Source of the DNA: Oligoflexia bacterium
Lineage (GTDB): Bacteria; Bdellovibrionota; UBA1018; CAIMNF01
Reading direction: 5' to 3'
Assembly: GCA_903858975.1 (NCBI GenBank)
Contig: CAIOKW010000131.1
Span: forward strand, 1-19,096
Length of the DNA: 19,096 nucleotides
Shown: in pieces, positions 8,359 to 14,481 of the stretch
Position numbering within the stretch: position 1 is the first letter of the stretch
How the letters are laid out: the number at the start of each line of letters is the position of its first letter
The notes under the pieces: generated by a model
Databases searched by the model: none
The model's input: only the letters and a program-made list of their open reading frames with translations
What the model was told of the DNA's origin: nothing
Program-made: the position numbers and the translations under genes

Positions 8359-9120
8359 TTATTGAATCTTTCCAGCTTTAAACATCAGATATTGTGCAAA
8401 TGCGAGAATAAGAATTCCGCTAAATATTTTAATACGATTCATCCATTGCCCAGCTTTTGGAAGGCGTTGAAACGATCCAGCAAAGGCAGCAATTCCAATT
8501 AAGATCGTTCCCAATCCTAGTGCGAAAAAAATCATCAATCCAAGACCAAGGAGAACGGACTGAGTTTGAGCAATGTAGGCCAGGATCGCAGAAAGTACCG
8601 GAGTTGTACAAGGGGCCGCGATGAAACCTGAAGAGGCACCTAGAACAAAGGCACCGAGAAGAGTCGCTTCTTTTTCGGTATTGCTTTTGATGCTGGAGTT
8701 CAGACCCATACTTCGTTTCATTCGATCAAGTATCGCTTGGGGATCGATCGGAAGAACGTCCATCATCATGAGTGCAGCAAGGGTCATGATGAACGAAAGT
8801 CCCAGGTACCACTTAGAAGTGTTCGTGAGGGCGCCAAATACTTGACCGGTAATCCCCGCGAGTACTCCTAGAAATGCATACACAATCGTCATGCCGAGCA
8901 CATAAGCAACCCCTCTAAAAAAGATTCCGCGCTTATTTCGCTCTTCATGGTGGGTTTGGATGCCTCCAACGACTCCGATCGTAATCGGAATCATGGGATA
9001 GATACAGGGAGTGAGGCTCGATAAAATCCCACCCACGTAGGCCAGTGCAAGCGCAAGGATTGCGCCCCCCAATGAGCCACTCTTTAACAAATTTTCAAGG
9101 CTATTCGCCAGTTGATCCAT
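8359..9120 (-). CDS. CcdA/DsbD-like transmembrane thiol-disulfide electron transporter
   Basis: This 253-residue, very hydrophobic protein has the signature cysteine motifs of the DsbD membrane domain and CcdA: LTPCIYPMIP with Cys39 and APCTTPVLSAI with Cys171. In the family this cysteine pair carries electrons from cytoplasmic thioredoxin across the inner membrane to periplasmic thiol proteins, supporting cytochrome c maturation or disulfide reduction. Neither the N-terminal nor the C-terminal thioredoxin-like domain of full DsbD is present, so the periplasmic acceptor must be another protein. The next gene, 2 bp downstream, encodes the VKOR-DsbA fusion. The start at 9120 lies 15 bp from the start of the divergent binding-protein gene, with no clear ribosome binding site. 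Whether it behaves as CcdA or as a minimal DsbD cannot be decided from sequence. Confidence 0.92.
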   Translation of the reverse strand: MDQLANSLENLLKSGSLGGAILALALAYVGGILSSLTPCIYPMIPITIGVVGGIQTHHEERNKRGIFFRGVAYVLGMTIVYAFLGVLAGITGQVFGALTNTSKWYLGLSFIMTLAALMMMDVLPIDPQAILDRMKRSMGLNSSIKSNTEKEATLLGAFVLGASSGFIAAPCTTPVLSAILAYIAQTQSVLLGLGLMIFFALGLGTILIGIAAFAGSFQRLPKAGQWMNRIKIFSGILILAFAQYLMFKAGKIQ

Positions 9121-9135
9121 GATAGTGTTTTTATC

Positions 9136-10632
9136 ATGACCAAACGATTCATGACTAGCGTTGTTTTATTGTGGCTCTCCGCGTTTTTAGGAGTAAATCC
9201 TGCTTTTTCGGGAAGCATCACAGTTCAGCTTTCATCGGAGCCAACCCAGTTTGACCCTCTCTTACTTGAGGATGCGGCCGGCTTAAAGATTTCAGCCAAT
9301 ACCATTGGAACGCTTTATGAATACGACGGGAGAGGTGAGCGACAAAAGGGACTTCTGGATAATTATTCGATCTCCAGGGATCGTCTTCACTACACCTTTC
9401 GTTTTAAAAAAGGCTTGAAATGGAGTGATGGAAAACCCTTCCATGCAGAGCACTTCTTGTTGACACTTCAGCGCCTCTCGAATGAGAGCATTCGTGCGGC
9501 CTTGTCTGAGCTTTTTCCTAAAGTGGATCTGAAGAAGACCAAGGTCACTGATGCTCGAACCATTGAAGTTTACTTAAGAGAAGCGGATGCTCAACTTTTG
9601 AATTGGTTGACGCTTCCTCCCTTTGCACCGATTCGTGCAGATATGGTTGAGCGTTATACGAAGAACAGAAGTCCAGTAGTCCCAACTTTGGGTGCCTATG
9701 AAATCGTAGATTATAAGCGAGAGAGTCATTTGGATTTGAAAAAGAATCCCAATTATTATGCCGCCGATAAAGTCTCTATTGAGGAAGTCAAAGTTCGCTT
9801 TGTGGGCGAAGAGGCTTCTTTGTTGCCTCTTTTGAAGAGTGGTTCAATTGATATCCTCAATAAGGTTCCCGTTCTTCAGGTGGAAGATATCTCAGAGATC
9901 TCGACGATCAAAGAGGTTCCCGTGGAAGCGGTGACTTATCTTGCATTCAATACAAAGAAGGCCCCCTTTAATGAAAAGAAGAATCGAATCGCCCTGCGCG
10001 ACGTGCTGACCTTTGGGAAGCGAAAAGAGCTCGCGAAGCTGCTTAAAACCGCTGAACTGCCGGCGCCATCGTTTGTGCCGACCATACTCGCTCCCGCAGG
10101 ATATAAACGTGAGGCGGTAATTCCCGCAGTTAAATCAGAAGAAAAACTAAAGTTTAGCATCCAAAGTGACTCCGGATCAAGAAACCAGACTATTTTGGAA
10201 TACGTCCAAAATGAAATTAAGGATGAGCTTGGCTGGAAGCCCGAACTTGATATGGTGGATTGGAAAACACACTATTCAAAATTAAAGTCGGATCCGGATT
10301 CCATCTATCGGTTCGGCTGGCAAAATCCAGTGAGTGATCCGTTCTTGGTTTATCAAGTCTTGACCTCGAAAAGCCCGAATAATTTTACCGGTTGGTCAAA
10401 TGCTGAATATGATGAATTGGTGGAAGAATTGCGCCAGGAAAATCGGCAGGTGAAGAAGTCAAAGTTGATTCATGATTTGGAAGCGATTTTGTGGGATGAA
10501 GCTCCGGTAGTTCCCTTGCTGCATCAGGTACTTCGTTTTGCATATTCCAAACGAGTGTTGGGCTTCCGTGCAAACCCGTTTGGAGTAATTCTGTTTCGCG
10601 AGCTCCATCTCAACGAAAACTTGAAAAAATAG
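9136..10632 (+). CDS. Peptide/nickel-type (family 5) extracellular substrate-binding protein
   Basis: This 498-residue protein begins with a signal peptide (basic MTKRF, a hydrophobic core, and a probable cleavage near NPAFS/GS at residue 25). There is no lipobox cysteine, so it is probably a soluble periplasmic protein. The rest matches family 5 solute-binding proteins (OppA/DppA type): EPTQFDP at the mature start, LKWSDGKPFHAEHF, NPNYYAADK, and a C-terminal block ILWDEAPVVPLLHQ. No permease or ATPase gene lies nearby, so it is an orphan. A TTG codon at 9112 in the same frame would add eight residues but lies inside the divergent ccdA-like gene; the ATG at 9136 gives a normal signal peptide. 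The ligand is unknown; oligopeptides are likely by family. Confidence 0.9.
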   Translation: MTKRFMTSVVLLWLSAFLGVNPAFSGSITVQLSSEPTQFDPLLLEDAAGLKISANTIGTLYEYDGRGERQKGLLDNYSISRDRLHYTFRFKKGLKWSDGKPFHAEHFLLTLQRLSNESIRAALSELFPKVDLKKTKVTDARTIEVYLREADAQLLNWLTLPPFAPIRADMVERYTKNRSPVVPTLGAYEIVDYKRESHLDLKKNPNYYAADKVSIEEVKVRFVGEEASLLPLLKSGSIDILNKVPVLQVEDISEISTIKEVPVEAVTYLAFNTKKAPFNEKKNRIALRDVLTFGKRKELAKLLKTAELPAPSFVPTILAPAGYKREAVIPAVKSEEKLKFSIQSDSGSRNQTILEYVQNEIKDELGWKPELDMVDWKTHYSKLKSDPDSIYRFGWQNPVSDPFLVYQVLTSKSPNNFTGWSNAEYDELVEELRQENRQVKKSKLIHDLEAILWDEAPVVPLLHQVLRFAYSKRVLGFRANPFGVILFRELHLNENLKK

Positions 10633-10635
10633 GAT

Positions 10636-10998
10636 CTAGGCGTAAACCTTCTCACGGTGTTCATGCTGTTCTTGGCAAGAAACACAGAAAGTAGAGAACG
10701 GGCGCGCTTCAAGGCGGCGTTTCTCGATGTCTTCCTCGCACGCTTCGCATTGACCAAATGAGCCTTCATGAATTCTCTGAAGAGCCGTATTGATCTTTGC
10801 GATCATGACGCGTTCACGGTTACGAAGTTCAAAGGTTAAGCTTTGATTGATTTCGCTTGCCGCAAGATCTGCCTCATCGGGCAGGTCGTCTGATGAAGTG
10901 TTTAAGTCGTGTTTGATGCTTTCCTTGGTGTTGTTCAAAAGTCGTTCACGTTCAGCGAATAAGATTCTTTTAAACTTACTGATGGTTTGCACGTCCAT
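10636..10998 (-). CDS. Short DksA/TraR-family zinc-finger protein
   Basis: This 120-residue protein matches the DksA coiled-coil and zinc-finger core. The finger is C84-x2-C87-x17-C105-x2-C108, preceded by the typical ELRNRER and ALQRIHEGSFG. The coiled-coil tip keeps the DxxDxA motif (Asp41, Asp44, Ala46 in DEADLA) that DksA uses in the RNA polymerase secondary channel. It lacks about 30 N-terminal residues of E. coli DksA (151 residues). By family it would modulate initiation, often with ppGpp. A strong ribosome binding site (AAAGGGGGA) lies about eight bases before the ATG at 10998. The frame is open to a TTG at 11133, but that extension is unlike the family. It converges with the binding-protein gene, whose stop codon is 3 bp away. 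The cell may have other DksA paralogues, so I give no symbol. Confidence 0.92.
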   Translation of the reverse strand: MDVQTISKFKRILFAERERLLNNTKESIKHDLNTSSDDLPDEADLAASEINQSLTFELRNRERVMIAKINTALQRIHEGSFGQCEACEEDIEKRRLEARPFSTFCVSCQEQHEHREKVYA

Positions 10999-11040
10999 TT
11001 TAAATCCCCCTTTAAAACAGTTACAGTTACAACCCATTCT

Positions 11041-11097
11041 AAGTTCCGACGCGGTACAGCTACTAGGACATCCCTTTTCCCAGCTGCGCGGGCTCTT
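11041..11097 (-). promoter_or_regulatory. Extended imperfect hairpin in the dksA leader
   Basis: Read on the minus strand, pairs form in this order: AAG/CUU, CC/GG, CGCG/CGCG, CAGCU/AGCUG and GGGA/UCCU (one G-U pair), closing a nine-base loop at 11069-11077. The interruptions are one 2x2 internal loop and three small bulges on the 3' side. No U-run follows, so it is not an intrinsic terminator. It could be a regulatory leader element or part of a small RNA; I do not recognise a known class. Confidence 0.35.
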
Positions 11098-11141
11098 CCT
11101 TAAGCTTTTGCCGTTCCTGATTGGGAGCGACAAAATTTAGA

Positions 11142-11184
11142 CGGTTGAATAGTGTTTATAAGGTTCTCTAAGAAGGTTCAACCG
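11142..11184. repeat. 8-bp perfect inverted repeat
   Basis: CGGTTGAA at 11142-11149 and TTCAACCG at 11177-11184 are exact reverse complements with 27 bases between them. In a dksA transcript starting near 11191 this would be a stem-loop at the very 5' end; in DNA it could be an operator just downstream of the start site. A nested TTCT/AGAA pair lies in the loop. Confidence 0.5.
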
Positions 11185-11191
11185 CAATAGA

Positions 11192-11219
11192 TTGAAGATT
11201 TTATTGGAAAATGCATAAA
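11192..11219 (+). promoter_or_regulatory. Weak candidate promoter of glmU
   Basis: TTGAAG (11192-11197) and CATAAA (11214-11219) are 16 bp apart, each with 4 of 6 consensus matches. It occupies the same DNA as the dksA promoter on the other strand. Transcription would begin near 11227, giving a leader of about 70 bases. Confidence 0.25.
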
Positions 11220-11225
11220 AGTCAA
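11198..11225 (-). promoter_or_regulatory. Probable promoter of the dksA-like gene
   Basis: On the minus strand TTGACT (11225-11220, 5 of 6 matches to the -35 consensus) is followed after 16 bp by TAAAAT (11203-11198, 5 of 6 matches to the -10). Transcription would begin near 11191, giving a leader of about 190 bases before the ATG at 10998. Confidence 0.5.
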
Positions 11226-11296
11226 CTATTCCAGAATCGATGGCTCTTGCACGAATTTAGCGGAAAAATAGCCAAAAATAAGGGAATGTAGCCACC

Positions 11297-12730
11297 ATGA
11301 ATTCACGCACCTCTCCCTCAACCTCTGTTGTAATCTTGGCCGCCGGACTTGGAAAGCGGATGTACTCCTCTCTACCGAAAGTTTTGATTCCCGTTTGTGG
11401 TCGCCCGATGTTGTTTCAGATCTTGGATCGCTTAAATGAGATCGCTCCGAAGACTCGAGTGGTAATTGTGGTGGGTCACCAAAAAGAAAAAGTCATGGAG
11501 GCTGTGGTCTCAGAGGAATTCAATCTCGATATCGACTTTGTAGAGCAGGCAGAACAAAAGGGAACCGGGCACGCCGTGAAGTGCGCGATGGAATCTCCCT
11601 GGGGTAAAGCAACGCTCGCGAAGAAAGAAAATGTTCTCGTATTACCGGGGGATTTGCCCCTCATTACAAACGAACTTTTAAAAGAAATGTTAGAGCCGCT
11701 CAAGCGCGGATCGGTCATGAAGCTCTTGACTGCGGTTTTGGCTGATCCAATGGGATATGGCCGCATTGTAAGAAAAGGCAAAAAGGGTGGGGTCTTGCGG
11801 ATTGTCGAAGAAAAAGACGCAAGTCCAAGAGAGAAGCTGATTCAAGAGGTGGGGGTATCCATCTATTCTTTTCAAGCCCAGTTTTTGTCGGTCGGGGTCG
11901 CGGGACTTAAGAACAACAATGCTCAGAAAGAATATTATTTAACGGATTTAATTGGAAATGCGGTTTCTAAAAAGCGAACGATTGAAACAACGGTCTGGGA
12001 TTCGCCGGAAGATGTTCGTGGAGTGAATAATCCCTACGAATTGTCGCTCGCTGCAGATATTTTAAATGCACGAGTAATTAAAACTCATGCTTTAAATGGA
12101 GTAAGATTTATTTCACTCCATTCTTGTCGAGTAGAGCCTCAAGTGAAAATTGCAAAAGATGTCACTATTTATCCAGGAGTGATTCTGGAGGGGCGAACTG
12201 ACGTGGGAACGGGTTCCACCTTGGGCTCAAATGTATTTTTGAGAAATATGAAGATTGGTGAATTCACGGATGTGAAGACTGGAACCTATGCTGAGGATTC
12301 ATCGGTGGGAAATCACGTAAAGCTTGGGCCTTACGCCCATCTCAGGCCAGAGAGTGTCGTTAAGGATCATGCAAAGATTGGAAATTTTGTCGAATTAAAG
12401 AAAACCACGATTGGCGAGAAGTCAGCGGTCTCTCACTTAAGTTACCTCGGAGACGCTGAAGTGGGCGCACGAGTGAATATTGGTTGTGGATTTGTAACCT
12501 GCAATTACGATGGTCGCGTGATTGATGGAAGTCGAAAACACAAAACAACCATCGAGGATGATGTGTTTGTAGGAAGCGATTGTCAGGCGGTGGCGCCTGT
12601 CACATTAAAGCAGGGTTCCTTTGTGGCTTCAGGATCTACGATTACGGAAAACGTGGAGTCAGGAGCGCTTGCGATCGCCCGAGCGCGACAAGTCAATAAG
12701 CTAGGCTATGCGAAGAAATTAAAATCCTAG
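11297..12730 (+). CDS. glmU: Bifunctional GlmU: N-acetylglucosamine-1-phosphate uridylyltransferase / glucosamine-1-phosphate acetyltransferase
   Basis: This 477-residue cytoplasmic enzyme makes UDP-GlcNAc for peptidoglycan and lipopolysaccharide. The N-terminal nucleotidyltransferase half has the signature LAAGLGKRM (Lys where Thr is usual in GxGTRM) and LPKVLIPVCGRPML, then LVLPGDLPL and GTGHAVKCA. The C-terminal half is a left-handed beta-helix acetyltransferase with hexapeptide repeats from about residue 280, GNFVELKK, the catalytic His380 in SHLSYLGDAEVG, and CNYDGR followed by DDVFVGSDCQAVAPV. It is slightly longer than E. coli GlmU (456) because of short extensions at both ends. An AGGGA lies about 11 bases before the ATG, a weak ribosome binding site. 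Its TAG stop shares the palindrome CTAG with the stop of the convergent kinase gene. Confidence 0.97.
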   Translation: MNSRTSPSTSVVILAAGLGKRMYSSLPKVLIPVCGRPMLFQILDRLNEIAPKTRVVIVVGHQKEKVMEAVVSEEFNLDIDFVEQAEQKGTGHAVKCAMESPWGKATLAKKENVLVLPGDLPLITNELLKEMLEPLKRGSVMKLLTAVLADPMGYGRIVRKGKKGGVLRIVEEKDASPREKLIQEVGVSIYSFQAQFLSVGVAGLKNNNAQKEYYLTDLIGNAVSKKRTIETTVWDSPEDVRGVNNPYELSLAADILNARVIKTHALNGVRFISLHSCRVEPQVKIAKDVTIYPGVILEGRTDVGTGSTLGSNVFLRNMKIGEFTDVKTGTYAEDSSVGNHVKLGPYAHLRPESVVKDHAKIGNFVELKKTTIGEKSAVSHLSYLGDAEVGARVNIGCGFVTCNYDGRVIDGSRKHKTTIEDDVFVGSDCQAVAPVTLKQGSFVASGSTITENVESGALAIARARQVNKLGYAKKLKS

Positions 12731-14325
12731 TGCAGCGGAAGTTCGAAGTAGAATCGGCTTCCTTGCCCAGTTTCGCTCATGACTCCGATCGTTCCTCCGT
12801 GTAATCTGATAATTCCCTGGCAGAGGCTTAATCCCAAGCCGAGCCCATTAGTTCGTAGGCAAGAGGCGGAGTCTCCCCGATGAAACGGATTGAAGATTGA
12901 ATTGAGTTCAGTTTTTGAAATTCCGGGCCCGTGATCTTGCACGGAGACTCGAATGGAGTTTTGTCGGGACTCAATTTCAATTTCGATTGCCCCTCCTTCG
13001 GGGGTGTACTTGGTAGCATTGTCTAATAAGTTAGAAATCACTTGGGTGATGCGGAAGGGATCAAGTTCGAGTTTGATGGGATGATTCGGGCTCTTCAATG
13101 AAAAGTGTCGTGTAGGAGCAATGAGTCTAAAGTCCTCTAAGCACTGGGAAGTCAATTGAGCTAAATCCACGCATACGCGATCCAAAGCGACGAGTCCCCG
13201 CTCGAGGCGAGAAACATCTAAAAGATCATTCACAAGGCGTTTCAGTCTTTGGCTTGGGCCTCGAAGGCGCGCTAAATGCTGAGGGCTGATGGGTTCCTCT
13301 TTTTTCAGTTGCCTTTCAAAGGTCTCAATCATGAGGAGGATCACGGTGATGGGATTGCGAAGCTCATGGGCGGCCACATCGAGAAACTGAGCTTTCATTT
13401 TTGCTGTTTCTTCTGCTTTTAATTTTTCCTGACGGAGTTCTTGTTCTAGTTGTTTCCGTTCAGTGATGTCCGTAGTTACGCCTCCCATTCCGATAATATG
13501 ATCCTCGGCGTCTCGAATGGCAAACTTGGAAGAGATCACCGTGCGGGTACGGGTGTGATCTAAACTTTCGACTTCTTGTTCAAGGGTGAGTGATTTTCCT
13601 GACTTTAGAATTGTTTCGTTGTCGGCGGATACCCGGTCTGCAACTTTCTTTGAGAAAATTTGATACTCTGTCATTCCGAGAATTTTTTCTTTGCTAACAC
13701 CGTAGGTCCTACCCATGGCATCATTTGCAAGTGTGAATTGATGTGAGGGATTCATTGCAAAAATGTCTGAGGGAGTACTGTCAATGAGGCTTCTCAAGAA
13801 GTTTTGGCTTTCGCAAAGTTTGCGTTCGTTCACGACATATCGAGTAGTTTCTTGGAGGACGACCAGAGTGCCTCCGATCTTACCTTCGAAACCCTCATTC
13901 GTCATACGGATCGGGCTATAGCAAATTGTAAAATAGGCATCCTCCATTTGCCCCTTGCGATTGATTCGATATGCCTGATCCTCAAAACTGATGACTTTTC
14001 CCTCGATCATCACCTGCTCGTAAATTGGTTTATTAAAAGGCCAAATTTCAGGCCATACTTCGCGAGTAGAGTGTCCTAGGGCATAGGGATGTTTCTGATC
14101 GGCAATTACCCGATAACCATCATTATAAATAAAAATGAGTTCCTTGCCCCAAAGAATGGCCATAGGAAACTTGCTCGCTAGAATGAGGTTTGTAGCCATG
14201 CGAAGGGTTTTATGCCAAGTGCTTCGAGGGCCGAGAGGGGTCTTGGACCAATCCATGCGTCGTACCCAGTCGACCATGTCGCCTTCTCCAATGAGCCAAT
14301 CCTGATCAATTTCGTGTGGTTCCAA
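12727..14325 (-). CDS. Soluble PAS-domain sensor histidine kinase
   Basis: With a TTG start at 14325 the protein has 532 residues and no membrane segment, so it should sense a cytoplasmic signal. The first domain (about 15-165) is the PAS-like module recognised by MDWSKTPLGPRSTW, IFIYNDGYR and REVWPEIWP, common at the N-terminus of multi-PAS kinases. A second PAS domain with its C-terminal motif follows (about 172-292, ending ITERKQLEQEL). The kinase core has His320 in AAHELRNPI, Asn436 in NLLDNATKY, DHGPG at 464-468 and GLGLGL at 494-499. The start is uncertain: the ATG at 14277 (516 residues) has a better spaced GGAG, eight bases upstream, and still keeps the conserved module. No response regulator lies next to it, so its partner is unknown. 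It converges on glmU with a 4-bp overlap. Confidence 0.93.
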   Translation of the reverse strand: MEPHEIDQDWLIGEGDMVDWVRRMDWSKTPLGPRSTWHKTLRMATNLILASKFPMAILWGKELIFIYNDGYRVIADQKHPYALGHSTREVWPEIWPFNKPIYEQVMIEGKVISFEDQAYRINRKGQMEDAYFTICYSPIRMTNEGFEGKIGGTLVVLQETTRYVVNERKLCESQNFLRSLIDSTPSDIFAMNPSHQFTLANDAMGRTYGVSKEKILGMTEYQIFSKKVADRVSADNETILKSGKSLTLEQEVESLDHTRTRTVISSKFAIRDAEDHIIGMGGVTTDITERKQLEQELRQEKLKAEETAKMKAQFLDVAAHELRNPITVILLMIETFERQLKKEEPISPQHLARLRGPSQRLKRLVNDLLDVSRLERGLVALDRVCVDLAQLTSQCLEDFRLIAPTRHFSLKSPNHPIKLELDPFRITQVISNLLDNATKYTPEGGAIEIEIESRQNSIRVSVQDHGPGISKTELNSIFNPFHRGDSASCLRTNGLGLGLSLCQGIIRLHGGTIGVMSETGQGSRFYFELPLH

Positions 14326-14481
14326 AGGCTTTTTTCGCTCCTGATGCAGTCCGTTTTAGTCGAGGGACGGTATCTGAAGATGCAAGTTCGAATCCATCGG
14401 GGAGTAGGGAACTGTATAGGGGAGGGTGGGGGGAATAGGCCTTGTCGGTCCCCCTGCCCTCGTGTACCGTGGGCGTCATTC
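14326..14481. other. 156-bp G-rich spacer between the PAS kinase and helicase genes
   Basis: No gene is supported here. Upstream of the helicase ATG the plus strand has five G-runs of three or more between 14399 and 14433, then a C-rich partner. It contains the stem-loop at 14422-14461. I see no strong promoter for either gene and no Shine-Dalgarno sequence before the ATG at 14482. Confidence 0.6.
14422..14461 (+). promoter_or_regulatory. Strong stem-loop in the leader of the helicase gene
   Basis: As plus-strand RNA, bases 14422-14434 pair without interruption with 14449-14461: 13 bp, 11 Watson-Crick and two adjacent G-U wobbles (14427 with 14456, 14428 with 14455), closing a 14-base loop containing AGGCCU. 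On the minus strand the two wobbles become A-C mismatches, so the fold favours the helicase transcript. It ends 20 bases before the start codon and has no U-run, so it is not a classical terminator. Confidence 0.5.

Larger units (their letters stand above)
10999..11296. other. 298-bp spacer between the dksA-like gene and glmU
   Basis: No convincing gene lies here. The stretch holds a good minus-strand promoter (11198-11225), a weaker plus-strand one for glmU (11192-11219), an 8-bp inverted repeat (11142-11184), an extended imperfect hairpin (11041-11097), a short direct repeat CAGTTACAGTTAC at 11018-11030 and the dksA ribosome binding site. It is the longest intergenic stretch in the window. 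Confidence 0.7.

Noticed and set aside
10999..11133. A cysteine-rich N-terminal extension (GCNCNCF) of the DksA-like protein
   Set aside because: It needs a TTG start, is unlike the family, and would put the strong ribosome binding site at 11005-11013 inside a gene.
14379..14398. A tRNA-like T-loop, GTTCGAATCC, in the spacer before the helicase gene
   Set aside because: The five bases before and after the loop do not pair (GCAAG against CCATC), and no acceptor, D or anticodon stem can be built around it. It is probably chance.
14212..14481. An in-frame 90-residue N-terminal extension of the helicase
   Set aside because: It is partly antisense to the PAS kinase and otherwise runs through the G-rich spacer; the family start fits the ATG at 14482.
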